A stretch of DNA of 64,000 nucleotides from Clostridiales bacterium UBA2432 (lineage in GTDB: Bacteria; Bacillota; Clostridia; Lachnospirales; Vallitaleaceae). The notes beneath the pieces were generated by a model, which made no database searches, had not been told where the DNA came from, and saw only the letters and a list, made by a program, of their open reading frames with translations. Positions 25,664 through 35,548 of the stretch are shown here, piece by piece (position 1 is the first letter of the stretch; each line of letters starts with the position of its first letter). The DNA is taken from positions 727 to 64,726 of the forward strand of contig DDQW01000074.1 in assembly GCA_002342805.1 (NCBI GenBank), read 5' to 3'. Position numbers and translations under genes: made by a program.

Positions 25664-26398
25664 ATGGTTCCAAAACATATTGCATTAATCATGGACGGCA
25701 ACGGACGATGGGCAAAATCTAAAGGGAAGCCACGTACATTTGGTCACAAAAAGGGTAGTGAAACATTAAAACAAATATGTAAAGATGCATACGATTTAGG
25801 TGTAAAATATGTAACGGTTTATGCTTTTTCGACAGAGAATTGGAAACGTTCGAAAGAAGAAGTTTCTTTTTTAATGGGACTTCTTAGACAATATTTAAAT
25901 GAAAGCATTAAAAATTCAGAAGAAAACAATATGCGTGTACGAGTTATCGGGAGACGCAGTGATTTAGATAAAGATATTATTGAAGCGATTGAATCATTAG
26001 AAGAAGCTTCAAAAGAATTTGACGGATTACAGCTACAGATTGCTTTAAACTATGGCGGAAGAGATGAGATCATACGTGGCATGCGTGGCGTATTTCAACA
26101 TTTACTTGATAATGATGGTTCAGATCAAGTTTCTAAACATGATTTAAAGTTAGCTATGCAAGAATTAGATGAAGATAAATTTTCATACTACTTAGACACG
26201 GTTGGGATTCCTGATCCGGAATTATTAATTCGAACAAGTGGTGAACTTCGTACCAGTAATTTTATGTTATGGCAGCTGGCATATACAGAGTTTTATGTGA
26301 CAGACGTATATTGGCCGGATTTTAATAGAACAGAATTAAAAAAAGCAATCGATGCATATAATCGAAGAGAACGACGATTTGGAGGAACCACAAAATGA
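25664..26398 (+). CDS. uppS: undecaprenyl diphosphate synthase (isoprenyl transferase)
   Basis: A 244-residue cis-prenyltransferase making the C55 carrier lipid for cell-wall synthesis. The catalytic Asp lies in ALIMDGNGRWAK; other signatures are YAFSTENWKRS and LLIRTSGELRTSNF followed by the typical YTEFYVTDVYWPDF. AGAGGTGAAAAG precedes the ATG. It overlaps cdsA by 4 nt. Confidence 0.97.
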   Translation: MVPKHIALIMDGNGRWAKSKGKPRTFGHKKGSETLKQICKDAYDLGVKYVTVYAFSTENWKRSKEEVSFLMGLLRQYLNESIKNSEENNMRVRVIGRRSDLDKDIIEAIESLEEASKEFDGLQLQIALNYGGRDEIIRGMRGVFQHLLDNDGSDQVSKHDLKLAMQELDEDKFSYYLDTVGIPDPELLIRTSGELRTSNFMLWQLAYTEFYVTDVYWPDFNRTELKKAIDAYNRRERRFGGTTK

Positions 26399-27204
26399 AA
26401 ACACGAATTCTGTCTGCAATCGTAGCTTTACCTATTGTTATTTTTCCGCTATATTTAGGGGGCTGGCTGACTTCGGTTTTGATATTGGTGGCGATTTCTA
26501 TTGGGTTGTGGGAATTTAATCGTGCCTTTAAGATGGAAGAAGGTTTTATCTATTTTCTACAACTCCTATTAACCTTGGGACTTTTTATTTTACAGTACAG
26601 TAGACGTTTAGAATATATTCTCATTAGTCTTGTTTTAATGATTATTTTATCCTTTATATATTATATTATTCGCTATCCAAAAGTCGAATTACAAACAGTA
26701 TTTATAGGATTAATTGGCTATTTTTACATTTCAGTTATGATGAGTCATATTGTTTTAGTCCGAAATATGGATCAATATGGACATATTCTTATTTGGCTCA
26801 TTTTGTTAATTTCATTTGGAAGTGATACCTTTGCATATTTTACAGGTGTGTTTTTAGGAAAACATAAATTAGCACCAAAGTTAAGTCCAAATAAAACCAT
26901 AGAAGGTGCAATTGGAGGAATTCTTGGGTCAGGAATTCTGACAACCTTGTATACCTTTTTTTTAGCCTATACGGAGACAAATATTGAGTTACATCATTTC
27001 ATTGGATTTGCTTTAATGGGCATTGTCGGATCGATTTTTGGTCAATTTGGCGATATGACAGCTTCTGCAATGAAACGAGTTACCAAAATCAAAGACTTCG
27101 GCACATTGATTCCGGGGCATGGAGGAATTGTTGACCGAATGGATAGCATCATATTTGTTGCTCCATTTGTATACTATGCATCGATGCTAATTTTATCATT
27201 ATAA
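26395..27204 (+). CDS. cdsA: phosphatidate cytidylyltransferase
   Basis: A 269-residue integral membrane enzyme that makes CDP-diacylglycerol for phospholipid synthesis. About seven membrane helices are visible, with the family signature near the end: SAMKRVTKIKDFG then IPGHGGIVDRMDS. The GTFAYFTG-like segment DTFAYFTGVFLGKHKLAP is also typical. It overlaps uppS (ATGA), with GGAGGAACC upstream. Confidence 0.97.
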   Translation: MKTRILSAIVALPIVIFPLYLGGWLTSVLILVAISIGLWEFNRAFKMEEGFIYFLQLLLTLGLFILQYSRRLEYILISLVLMIILSFIYYIIRYPKVELQTVFIGLIGYFYISVMMSHIVLVRNMDQYGHILIWLILLISFGSDTFAYFTGVFLGKHKLAPKLSPNKTIEGAIGGILGSGILTTLYTFFLAYTETNIELHHFIGFALMGIVGSIFGQFGDMTASAMKRVTKIKDFGTLIPGHGGIVDRMDSIIFVAPFVYYASMLILSL

Positions 27205-27230
27205 ATGATGATAAAGAAAAAGAGGTAATA

Positions 27231-28406
27231 ATGAAGAAAAGAATAGGGATATTAGGCTCAACAGGTTCTATAGGTGTTCAAACCTTAGAAGTTATTGACT
27301 TACATGATGAATTTGAAGTTGTGGCACTTACAGCCAATACAAATGTAAATAAATTATATGAACAATGTTTAAAATATAGACCCCAAATCGTTGCTTTGAT
27401 GGATAGAAATAGCCAGCAAGAATTAAGTGAGCGTCTCCAAAAACATAAGGATCTAGATGTTGATGTCTTATGGGGGATGGAGGGTTTAATTGCCGTTGCA
27501 AAATATAAACCTATAGATATCTTAGTTACAGCGGTTGTTGGAATGATTGGCCTTGTTCCAACGATTGAAGCAATCAAAGCGAATAAAACAATTGCGCTTG
27601 CCAATAAAGAAACACTTGTGACAGCAGGTGAATTGATTATGCCATTAGCCAAGGCGCATTCTGTTAAGATATTACCGGTTGATAGTGAGCATTCGGCTAT
27701 TTATCAATCATTACAAGGCAATGCATACAAAAAAATTGAAAAAGTTATTTTAACAGCATCTGGGGGACCTTTTCGGGGAAAGGATGCGGCGTATTTAAAA
27801 AATGTATCTTTAGAAGATGCCCTAAAACATCCAAACTGGGAAATGGGAGCAAAAATAACCATTGATTCATCCACATTAATGAACAAGGGACTCGAAGTTA
27901 TTGAAGCAAAATGGTTATTTGATGTTGAACCGGACCAGATTGAGGTTCTTGTTCACCCGGAAAGCATTATTCATTCTATGGTACAATATATTGATGGATC
28001 AGTTATTGCACAATTAGGACTACCTGATATGCGACTTCCCATACAATATGCCCTTTTTGAAAGCCAACGAGAATATATGCCATATGAACGATTAGATTTA
28101 ACAAAATTGCACAAATTAACATTCGAAAAACCCGATATAGATACATTTAAGTGTTTAAAATTGGCATTTACAGCTTTAGAGTGTGGAGGCCTTATCCCAA
28201 CGATTTTAAATGCGGCCAATGAAATTATTGTAGCTATGTTTTTAGATAAAAAAATTCAATATTTTCAGATTGCGGATTATATAGAAGACGTTATGAATAC
28301 GTATATTGAAGAATACTACGATTCTAAGTTAGAGTTAACGTTAGATCGTATTTTAGAAGCCCAAGCGTGGGCAGAACAATACATTGAAAGAAGGTGGCAC
28401 CAATGA
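27231..28406 (+). CDS. dxr: 1-deoxy-D-xylulose 5-phosphate reductoisomerase
   Basis: A 391-residue NADPH enzyme, second step of the MEP isoprenoid pathway. The NADPH motif is GILGSTGSIGVQTLEV, and the active-site region includes PVDSEHSAIYQSLQG, LTASGGPFRG and HPNWEMGAKITIDSSTL. With uppS, cdsA and ispG it forms the isoprenoid/lipid part of the cluster. AAGAGGTAAT precedes the ATG. Confidence 0.98.
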   Translation: MKKRIGILGSTGSIGVQTLEVIDLHDEFEVVALTANTNVNKLYEQCLKYRPQIVALMDRNSQQELSERLQKHKDLDVDVLWGMEGLIAVAKYKPIDILVTAVVGMIGLVPTIEAIKANKTIALANKETLVTAGELIMPLAKAHSVKILPVDSEHSAIYQSLQGNAYKKIEKVILTASGGPFRGKDAAYLKNVSLEDALKHPNWEMGAKITIDSSTLMNKGLEVIEAKWLFDVEPDQIEVLVHPESIIHSMVQYIDGSVIAQLGLPDMRLPIQYALFESQREYMPYERLDLTKLHKLTFEKPDIDTFKCLKLAFTALECGGLIPTILNAANEIIVAMFLDKKIQYFQIADYIEDVMNTYIEEYYDSKLELTLDRILEAQAWAEQYIERRWHQ

Positions 28407-29515
28407 GTATTATTGTAGCTTTATTAGTATTTAGTTTTATCGTTTTTGTCCATGAATTTGGACATTATATATTTGCAAGACGTGGTGGAATCGCGGTTGA
28501 AGAATTCGCGATTGGAATGGGCCCTAAATTGTTCAGCTTTGAACGAAAAGGAACACAATGGTCAATACGTTTACTACCTATTGGTGGATTTTGTCGTATG
28601 CATGGAGAAGATGGCTCAGAGCCACAAGACAAGCAAGAAGTGCAAGAAAATCAAAACGTTAAAAAGCTTAATGGGGGCGCATTTTATGAAAAATCCGTTG
28701 GTGTTAGGATTTCGACTATTTTTGGAGGCCCTCTATTTAATTTTATTTTAGCTTTATTTTTTTCCTTTATCTATATTGGAATGACAGCGACATTTTCAAA
28801 TGTTGTGAGTGAAGTCCCCGAAGATTTACCGGCTTATGAGGCAGGTATTCGTCCGGGTGATGAGATTGTGTCTATTGATGGCCATCGTATTTTGCGTTCA
28901 ACGGAAGCGAGAATCTATATTAATATGCCGGAAGGTGAGCCTTTAGATGTTAAGGTTCGTCGAAGTGAAAATGGAGATAGCAAAACGTTGAACTTCACTG
29001 TGGTTCCTCATGTGATTGAACTTGACGAAACAGTGCCTCCGGAAGAAAGTGATAATTATTATGTAATTGGTGTTAATTATGAGGAAATTCAAAAAAATAT
29101 TTTTACAGTGATAAAATACGGTGTTTTAGAAGCTGCATCATGGATAAAAATTGTATTCTATTCCCTTGGACTACTTATTACAGGGAATGTATCTATGACA
29201 GCTCTATCTGGGCCGGTTGCTATTGTTGATGAATTTAGTAGTGGCTACGAAGCTAGTTTAGCATATGGCATAAAAGCGGTTGTTTCGAATATAGCTTTCT
29301 TTATTGTATTGCTTAGTTCGAACTTAGGCGTCATGAACTTATTGCCGATTCCGGCCTTAGATGGAGGACGATTGATTTTCTTATTCATTGAAGGAGTTCG
29401 AGGAAAACCACTAGCACCTGACAAAGAAGGTTTTGTACACTTTATTGGCTTTGCCTTATTAATGTTATTGATGGTCTTTGTGCTTTTTAACGATATTCAA
29501 CGTCTGTTTAGTTAA
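28403..29515 (+). CDS. rseP: site-2 protease RseP family (RIP metalloprotease)
   Basis: A 370-residue intramembrane zinc protease. The zinc site HEFGH lies in the first membrane helix (FVHEFGHYIFARRGGIAVEE), a PDZ domain occupies about 125-215 (EAGIRPGDEIVSIDG) and the late motif NLLPIPALDGGR completes the site. The ATG at 28403 overlaps dxr by 4 nt and follows GAAGGTGG; an in-frame GTG at 28394 lies in that ribosome site. In Bacillus the relative RasP cleaves anti-sigma factors and signal peptides; the substrate here is unknown. Confidence 0.96.
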   Translation: MSIIVALLVFSFIVFVHEFGHYIFARRGGIAVEEFAIGMGPKLFSFERKGTQWSIRLLPIGGFCRMHGEDGSEPQDKQEVQENQNVKKLNGGAFYEKSVGVRISTIFGGPLFNFILALFFSFIYIGMTATFSNVVSEVPEDLPAYEAGIRPGDEIVSIDGHRILRSTEARIYINMPEGEPLDVKVRRSENGDSKTLNFTVVPHVIELDETVPPEESDNYYVIGVNYEEIQKNIFTVIKYGVLEAASWIKIVFYSLGLLITGNVSMTALSGPVAIVDEFSSGYEASLAYGIKAVVSNIAFFIVLLSSNLGVMNLLPIPALDGGRLIFLFIEGVRGKPLAPDKEGFVHFIGFALLMLLMVFVLFNDIQRLFS

Positions 29516-29539
29516 GCAAAGGTATAGGAGGCTTATTGA

Positions 29540-30604
29540 ATGATTTTACGAGAAAAAACACGAACAATAACCATTGGTGATGTAACGATTGGTGGAGGTC
29601 ATCCGATAGCCATTCAAAGCATGACCAATACAAAAACAGAAAACGTTGACGAAACCGTTGCGCAGATTTTAAAATTTGAAGAGGCGGGATGTGATATTGT
29701 TCGTATAGCGATTCCATCAATGGAAGCTGCTAAAGCAGTATCATCAATTAAATCACGTATACACATTCCCCTTGTTGCAGATATTCATTTTGATTATCGA
29801 TTAGCCCTTGAATGCGTTAAGCAAGGTATCGACAAAATCCGAATTAATCCGGGAAACATCGGTAGTAAAGAACGGGTAAAAAAAGTTGTTGATGCATGCA
29901 AAGCAAATAACATACCCATCCGAATCGGTGTGAATGGAGGGTCGCTTGAGAAACATATTTTAGAAAAATATGGACATCCAACACCCGAAGCGCTTGTGGA
30001 AAGTGCCTTATTTCATGTGCGTATATTAGAAGAATTAGACTTTTATGATATTGCAATATCGATAAAATCCTCAGATGTATTAAAAACAGTTGAGGCATAT
30101 GAACGGATGGCAGAAGCTGTGGATTATCCGCTTCATCTTGGAATCACGGAAGCGGGAACAAAAGAAAATGGAACGATTAAATCTTCAGTGGGTTTAGGAA
30201 TCATGCTTGCAAAAGGGTTAGGAGATACAATACGCGTCTCCCTTACAAGTGATCCTGTTGATGAAATTCATGTGGCAAAGAAAATTTTACAAAGTTTGAA
30301 TCTCTACCCCCAGCAAGTTGAGTTTATTTCCTGTCCAACATGTGGTCGAACCTCAATTGACCTCATAAGTATAGCTGAAGAGGTAGAAAAGCGTTTAGGA
30401 ACGGTTAAGTATCCAATTAAGGTTGCCGTGATGGGCTGTGCGGTTAATGGTCCTGGTGAAGCTCGAGAAGCAGATATTGGTATTGCAGGTGGTAACGGTG
30501 TGGGTCTAATTTTTAAAAAAGGTGAAGTGGTTGGAAAAGTTCAGGAAGAAGAACTTGTCGATGCCTTAATTCGTGAGATTCAAGCGATGATGGACAAAGC
30601 ATAA
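29540..30604 (+). CDS. ispG: 4-hydroxy-3-methylbut-2-enyl diphosphate synthase
   Basis: A 354-residue iron-sulfur enzyme of the MEP pathway (IspG/GcpE). The TIM-barrel part has VTIGGGHPIAIQSMTNTKT and DIHFDYRLAL; the 4Fe-4S ligands are in SCPTCGRTS and VMGCAVNGPGEA. ATAGGAGG precedes the ATG. It is the short bacterial form without an insert. Confidence 0.98.
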   Translation: MILREKTRTITIGDVTIGGGHPIAIQSMTNTKTENVDETVAQILKFEEAGCDIVRIAIPSMEAAKAVSSIKSRIHIPLVADIHFDYRLALECVKQGIDKIRINPGNIGSKERVKKVVDACKANNIPIRIGVNGGSLEKHILEKYGHPTPEALVESALFHVRILEELDFYDIAISIKSSDVLKTVEAYERMAEAVDYPLHLGITEAGTKENGTIKSSVGLGIMLAKGLGDTIRVSLTSDPVDEIHVAKKILQSLNLYPQQVEFISCPTCGRTSIDLISIAEEVEKRLGTVKYPIKVAVMGCAVNGPGEAREADIGIAGGNGVGLIFKKGEVVGKVQEEELVDALIREIQAMMDKA

Positions 30605-30619
30605 GAAGGTGAGAATGCA

Positions 30620-33600
30620 TTGAGAAAAAATTTGTTTGAAGTTTTTGAAGGTTTGGTGGTGAGTCCGGAAAGCCAAATCTTTTTTAAAGATGCGATAGTT
30701 TCTTCTATTATTATGAACAAAGACCAAGGTGCTGTGAGTATTTCACTTACGCTTAATACAATTGTGCATCCAAAGTTTGTTGAACACTTAGAAGAAGCCA
30801 TTTATCGTCATTTAGGTTATCCGGAGGGAATAGCCATTTATATCCATGATAGTTTTCATCTGAGCTATGCTTTGTCGCTAAAAGACATGTATAGTGCCTA
30901 TGAAGAAGGTTTGCTTTATAGCTTAAAAAAAATCAATCCGGTAGGTGCAGCAGTTATTCGAAGTTCACAGGTTGATATTGGTGATTATGATTTGGTCTAT
31001 CAAGTAAGTAAGACTGGTTTTGAATATATTAAAAATCTGGAGTTTGATCAAAAAATCATTCAATTGTTTAAACAAAAATTTGATATTGAGATTGATATAG
31101 AAATTCTTGAAGATGATGTAAACAGTCATATGTATCAAGAATTTATACGCCATCGTGATATAGAACAGAAAAATCTTCTTAAAAAGCGTGACCGACATTT
31201 ACATATTGAAGAAAAAGTCGTGATTCAGGAAGAAGATATTACTCGAGAGACCTATGAAAATCTTGTCATGGGTAAAAAGCCCATTACAGGTGAAGTGTTA
31301 AGACTCAAGAATTTTGATGAGGATACTACTTATGCTAACATTGATGTTCAAGTCATTAGCAAACCGGATGCACGTGAATTGCGTGGCGGTAAGATGATTA
31401 TGAAATTTGATGTGACCGATTTTACAGATTCGATTACAGCAAAAGTCTTTGTTGAAAAAGAAGATTATCCTCGCGTTGAAGAAAATGTAAAAAAAGGAAA
31501 GACACTTCGTATACGAGGCACCTATAAATATGACGATTATGATCGAGCGCGTGTGTTTTTTGTCAATACCATTGAAACCATTGAAGCGAACTTGAAAATA
31601 CAGCGTAAAGACAATGCCAAAGAAAAACGCGTGGAACTCCACTTGCATACACAAATGAGTGATATGGATGGAGTAATGAGTGTTAAGGATGGTATTAACC
31701 AAGCGATTGCCTGGGGGCATAAAGCTGTAGCTATAACAGACCATGGTGGCGTCCAGGGCTATCCGGATGCATTTCATTGTGTGCATGATGATAATATTAA
31801 AATTCTATATGGAGTAGAAGCTTACTTGGCAGATGATCAAAAACCTGTGGGCTACCACCTTGATGAGCGCACCTTTGAAGATACCCTTATTGTTTTTGAT
31901 ATTGAGACAACTGGTTTACGTGCGCATAAAGATCGCTTTACTGAAATTGGTGCAGTGAAAATTAAAAATGGAAAAATTACGGATCGTTTTTCGGAATTTG
32001 TAAATCCAGGTGTATCTATACCACAATTTATTCAAGAACTTACCCATATCACCAATGAAACAGTCAAGGATGCTCCGCCGATTGAAGTTGTTTTGCCTAA
32101 GTTTATTGAATTTTGCGAAGGAGGCATATTAGTTGCTCAAAACGCCGACTTTGACATGAGTTTCATTATTCATGCTATGGGTAAAATGAATATTGAAGAC
32201 CAGTTTACCTATATTGATACCTTAGAAATAGCCCGCCGTCTATTTCCTGACCTAAAAAATTATCGCTTGAATACATTAGCTGAAGCACTTGATGTGCGCT
32301 TAGTTCAACATCACCGAGCAGTTTATGATGCAGAAGCTACGGCAGGTGTTTTTCTTAAGCTCATTGATATTTTACACAACAAAGGCGTTAAAAAGCTAAG
32401 CGATTTTTCAGTGTTTGAAAAAAACCATCAGGCGAGTTATAAAAAACTTCGGCCATCCCACGCCATTATACTGTGTAAAAATCGTGAAGGTTTGCGAAAT
32501 CTATATAAATTAATTTCCAAGTCTCATACGGAAACATTCTTTAAACGTCCGGTAATCACAAAAAGCATGCTAAATGAGCATCGTGAGGGCCTTGTATTAG
32601 GTTCGGCGTGTGAAGCGGGTGAGTTATACCCGTTGGTGCTTGAAGGACGGTCAGATGAGGCGATAAAGCGGATTATCGACTATTATGATTACCTTGAGAT
32701 TCAACCCACTGGCAATAATGCCTTTATGGTTGAGAATGGAAAGGTCAAGGATTTAAAAGAAATTGAGGAAGTGAATCGACGTATTTGTGAGTTGGGAGAA
32801 GAATACAATAAGCTTGTCGTTGCTACATGTGATGTTCATTTTCTGAATCCGGAAGATGAAGTATATCGACGTATTCTCATGGCAGGCAAAGGATTTAAAG
32901 ATGCTGACAATCAACCGCCACTTTACTTTAGAACGACCAATGAGATGTTAAATGAGTTTGATTACTTGGGAGAAGAAAAAGCCTTTGAAGTTGTAGTAAC
33001 AAATACAAACCTCATTGCAGATTCCCTAGAATATATTGAGCCGGTTGAACGCGATAAATATCCACCGGTTATCGAAGGTTCAGAAAAAGAGCTTGAAGAT
33101 ATGTGCTATATGAAGGCGAAATCTATTTATGGTGACCCCTTACCTGAGATTGTCCAAGAACGTTTGGACCGTGAGTTGAACTCAATTATAAGCAATGGTT
33201 TTGCTGTTATGTATATCATCGCTCAAAAATTAGTGAAAAAATCCAATGATGATGGATATCTTGTGGGGTCAAGAGGGTCTGTCGGTTCTTCTTTTGTCGC
33301 AACAATGTCAGGTATTACTGAAGTAAATCCTCTGTCTCCCCATTACGTTTGTGAAGCCTGTCAGTACAGTGATTTTGATTCGCCTGAAGTGAAAAAATAT
33401 GCCGGTAGTTCCGGTGTAGATATGCCGGATAGAACATGTCCCAACTGTGGTGAGCAACTATTAAAAGAAGGCCATGACATTCCTTTTGAGACTTTTTTAG
33501 GTTTTAAAGGCAATAAAGAGCCGGACATTGACTTGAACTTCTCCGGTGAATATCAGGCAAAAGCACATAAATACACCGAAGTCTTATTTGGGGAAGGGCA

Positions 33601-34945
33601 TGTATTTAAAGCTGGAACGATAGGAACCTTGGCAGATAAAACAGCCTATGGATTTGTTAAAAACTATTTTGATGAACGTGAGATTCAAGTGAAGGAAGCA
33701 GAGATTAATCGAATTATTCAAGGTTGTGTCGGTGTTCGAAGGACAACCGGACAACATCCCGGCGGAATCATCGTTGTGCCGAAAGATCAAGAGATATATA
33801 CATTTACGCCTATACAGAAACCTGCAAATGATCAATCTTCAACCGTCATTACAACCCATTTTGATTATCATTCTATTGATCATAATCTATTGAAGCTGGA
33901 TATTCTTGGACATGATGATCCGACCATGATTCGATTTTTGGAAGATATGACAGGTCTTGATGCAACAAAAATACCCCTCGACGAGCCCAAAGTCATGTCC
34001 TTATTCAGGACAGGTAAAGAATTGGGCGTTAAGGCGGAAGATATTGGTGGAATTACTTTGGGGTCATTAGGAATACCTGAGTTTGGAACTGATTTTGTTA
34101 TGCAAATGTTGATTGAAACAAAGCCATCAACTTTTTCCGATTTGATACGAATATCGGGATTGTCCCACGGAACAGATGTGTGGACAAATAATGCACAACA
34201 GCTTGTACAAGAAGGAAAAGCCAATATTTCAACTGTAATTTCAACCCGTGATGATATTATGACCTATTTGATTAATCAAGGATTAGACAAAGAATTGTCT
34301 TTTACAATTATGGAGAGTGTACGTAAAGGAAAAGGGCTCCGTGATGAGTGGGAAGCAGAAATGCGAAAATATGATGTACCTGACTGGTATATTTGGTCCT
34401 GTAAACAGATTAAGTATATGTTTCCTAAAGCTCATGCAGCTGCTTATGTCATGATGGCTTATCGCATCGCATATTTTAAAGTCTATTATCCTCTAGAATA
34501 TTATACGGCCTTCTTTAGTATTCGGGCCTCAAACTTTGATTATGGACTCATGTGTAAAGGAAAAAGCGTATTGGATGCACATATTCAGGATTTTAAGAAT
34601 CGTTTTAATGATTTAAGCAAAAAAGAAAAGGATATGATCAAAGATATGCGCATTGTTCAAGAGATGTATGCAAGAGGATTTGAGTTTCTACCTATTGATC
34701 TTTTTCAAGTGGAAGCAAAACGCTTTCGAATTATTGATGGCAAAATCATGCCATCCCTATCTTCAATAAATGGAATGGGAGAAAAAGCCGCCGAAGGGAT
34801 CGTCGCCGGACGAGAAGGTGGAGAATTCATATCAATTGAAGATTTTCGATTGCGGACAAAAACAGGAAAATCATTAATTGAATTATTAAAGAGTGAAGAA
34901 ATACTAAAAGGGCTTCCGGAGACGAACCAGATGAGCTTGTTTTAG
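30620..34945 (+). CDS. polC: DNA polymerase III alpha subunit PolC
   Basis: The Gram-positive replicative polymerase, 1441 residues, about the length of B. subtilis PolC. Order: N-terminal domains, OB fold (about 230-325), PHP domain starting VELHLHTQMSDMDGVMS, inserted DEDD proofreading exonuclease (LIVFDIETTGL at about 428), polymerase core with GSRGSVGSSF, a zinc finger (CEACQYSDF and CPNCGEQ), PDIDLNFSGEYQ and RRTTGQHPGGIIVVP. The start is TTG at 30620, with AAGGTGAG upstream; the ATG at 30615 is out of frame. It ends in the clamp-binding tail QMSLF. Confidence 0.98.
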   Translation: MRKNLFEVFEGLVVSPESQIFFKDAIVSSIIMNKDQGAVSISLTLNTIVHPKFVEHLEEAIYRHLGYPEGIAIYIHDSFHLSYALSLKDMYSAYEEGLLYSLKKINPVGAAVIRSSQVDIGDYDLVYQVSKTGFEYIKNLEFDQKIIQLFKQKFDIEIDIEILEDDVNSHMYQEFIRHRDIEQKNLLKKRDRHLHIEEKVVIQEEDITRETYENLVMGKKPITGEVLRLKNFDEDTTYANIDVQVISKPDARELRGGKMIMKFDVTDFTDSITAKVFVEKEDYPRVEENVKKGKTLRIRGTYKYDDYDRARVFFVNTIETIEANLKIQRKDNAKEKRVELHLHTQMSDMDGVMSVKDGINQAIAWGHKAVAITDHGGVQGYPDAFHCVHDDNIKILYGVEAYLADDQKPVGYHLDERTFEDTLIVFDIETTGLRAHKDRFTEIGAVKIKNGKITDRFSEFVNPGVSIPQFIQELTHITNETVKDAPPIEVVLPKFIEFCEGGILVAQNADFDMSFIIHAMGKMNIEDQFTYIDTLEIARRLFPDLKNYRLNTLAEALDVRLVQHHRAVYDAEATAGVFLKLIDILHNKGVKKLSDFSVFEKNHQASYKKLRPSHAIILCKNREGLRNLYKLISKSHTETFFKRPVITKSMLNEHREGLVLGSACEAGELYPLVLEGRSDEAIKRIIDYYDYLEIQPTGNNAFMVENGKVKDLKEIEEVNRRICELGEEYNKLVVATCDVHFLNPEDEVYRRILMAGKGFKDADNQPPLYFRTTNEMLNEFDYLGEEKAFEVVVTNTNLIADSLEYIEPVERDKYPPVIEGSEKELEDMCYMKAKSIYGDPLPEIVQERLDRELNSIISNGFAVMYIIAQKLVKKSNDDGYLVGSRGSVGSSFVATMSGITEVNPLSPHYVCEACQYSDFDSPEVKKYAGSSGVDMPDRTCPNCGEQLLKEGHDIPFETFLGFKGNKEPDIDLNFSGEYQAKAHKYTEVLFGEGHVFKAGTIGTLADKTAYGFVKNYFDEREIQVKEAEINRIIQGCVGVRRTTGQHPGGIIVVPKDQEIYTFTPIQKPANDQSSTVITTHFDYHSIDHNLLKLDILGHDDPTMIRFLEDMTGLDATKIPLDEPKVMSLFRTGKELGVKAEDIGGITLGSLGIPEFGTDFVMQMLIETKPSTFSDLIRISGLSHGTDVWTNNAQQLVQEGKANISTVISTRDDIMTYLINQGLDKELSFTIMESVRKGKGLRDEWEAEMRKYDVPDWYIWSCKQIKYMFPKAHAAAYVMMAYRIAYFKVYYPLEYYTAFFSIRASNFDYGLMCKGKSVLDAHIQDFKNRFNDLSKKEKDMIKDMRIVQEMYARGFEFLPIDLFQVEAKRFRIIDGKIMPSLSSINGMGEKAAEGIVAGREGGEFISIEDFRLRTKTGKSLIELLKSEEILKGLPETNQMSLF

Positions 34946-34966
34946 AGGAAAGGCGTAAGAGATATT

Positions 34967-35446
34967 ATGAAAACTATAGATATTTTTACAGATGGTGCAT
35001 GCCGTGGCAATCCAGATGGTCCGGGAGGATATGGGGCAGTGCTTAAATATAAAGATGCTGACGGGACAGAGCATATCAAAGAATTAAGTGATGGATACTT
35101 AAATACAACCAATAACCGAATGGAACTGATGGGTGTATTAGTTGCAATAAAAGCACTGAAATCTCCATGTAACATTCGCGTACATACGGATTCTCAGTAT
35201 ATTGTTAAGGCGTTCACCGAAGGTTGGTTAAACAACTGGATTAAGAACAATTGGCGAAGAGGAAAGAAAAAAGAAGCTGTAAAAAATCAAGATTTATGGG
35301 AACAACTGGTCGAGGCTGTCAAACCCCATCAAGTTGAGTTTATATGGGTTAAGGGCCATGATGGCCATGTTGAAAATGAGCGATGTGATGAACTAGCTAC
35401 CTTAGCTGCAGACAGTAATCCCAAGAAAATCGATCAAGCAAAATAA
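34967..35446 (+). CDS. rnhA: ribonuclease HI
   Basis: A 159-residue RNase HI that removes RNA from RNA-DNA hybrids. The catalytic carboxylates are visible: Asp in IFTDGACRGNPDG, Glu in NNRMELMGVLVA, Asp in VHTDSQYIV and Asp in ERCDELAT. The handle region NNWIKNNWRRGKKK is the substrate-binding basic loop of the E. coli type. It lies 21 nt after polC, and may share its transcript. Confidence 0.97.
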   Translation: MKTIDIFTDGACRGNPDGPGGYGAVLKYKDADGTEHIKELSDGYLNTTNNRMELMGVLVAIKALKSPCNIRVHTDSQYIVKAFTEGWLNNWIKNNWRRGKKKEAVKNQDLWEQLVEAVKPHQVEFIWVKGHDGHVENERCDELATLAADSNPKKIDQAK

Positions 35447-35482
35447 AGGAATATACATGAAAAAAAAGGAAATTCGTGGTTT

Positions 35483-35510
35483 TTGTTGTATATATAGAAG
35501 TATGTATTAA
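35483..35510 (+). promoter_or_regulatory. possible promoter for dgt-dnaG-rpoD
   Basis: TTGTTG (35483-35488) and TATTAA (35505-35510) with a 16-nt spacer lie in the 102-bp gap between rnhA and dgt. Box matches are modest. Confidence 0.35.
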
Positions 35511-35548
35511 CGGTTTTTGTGAATGGACATCTCAGCTAGGAGGTTGTT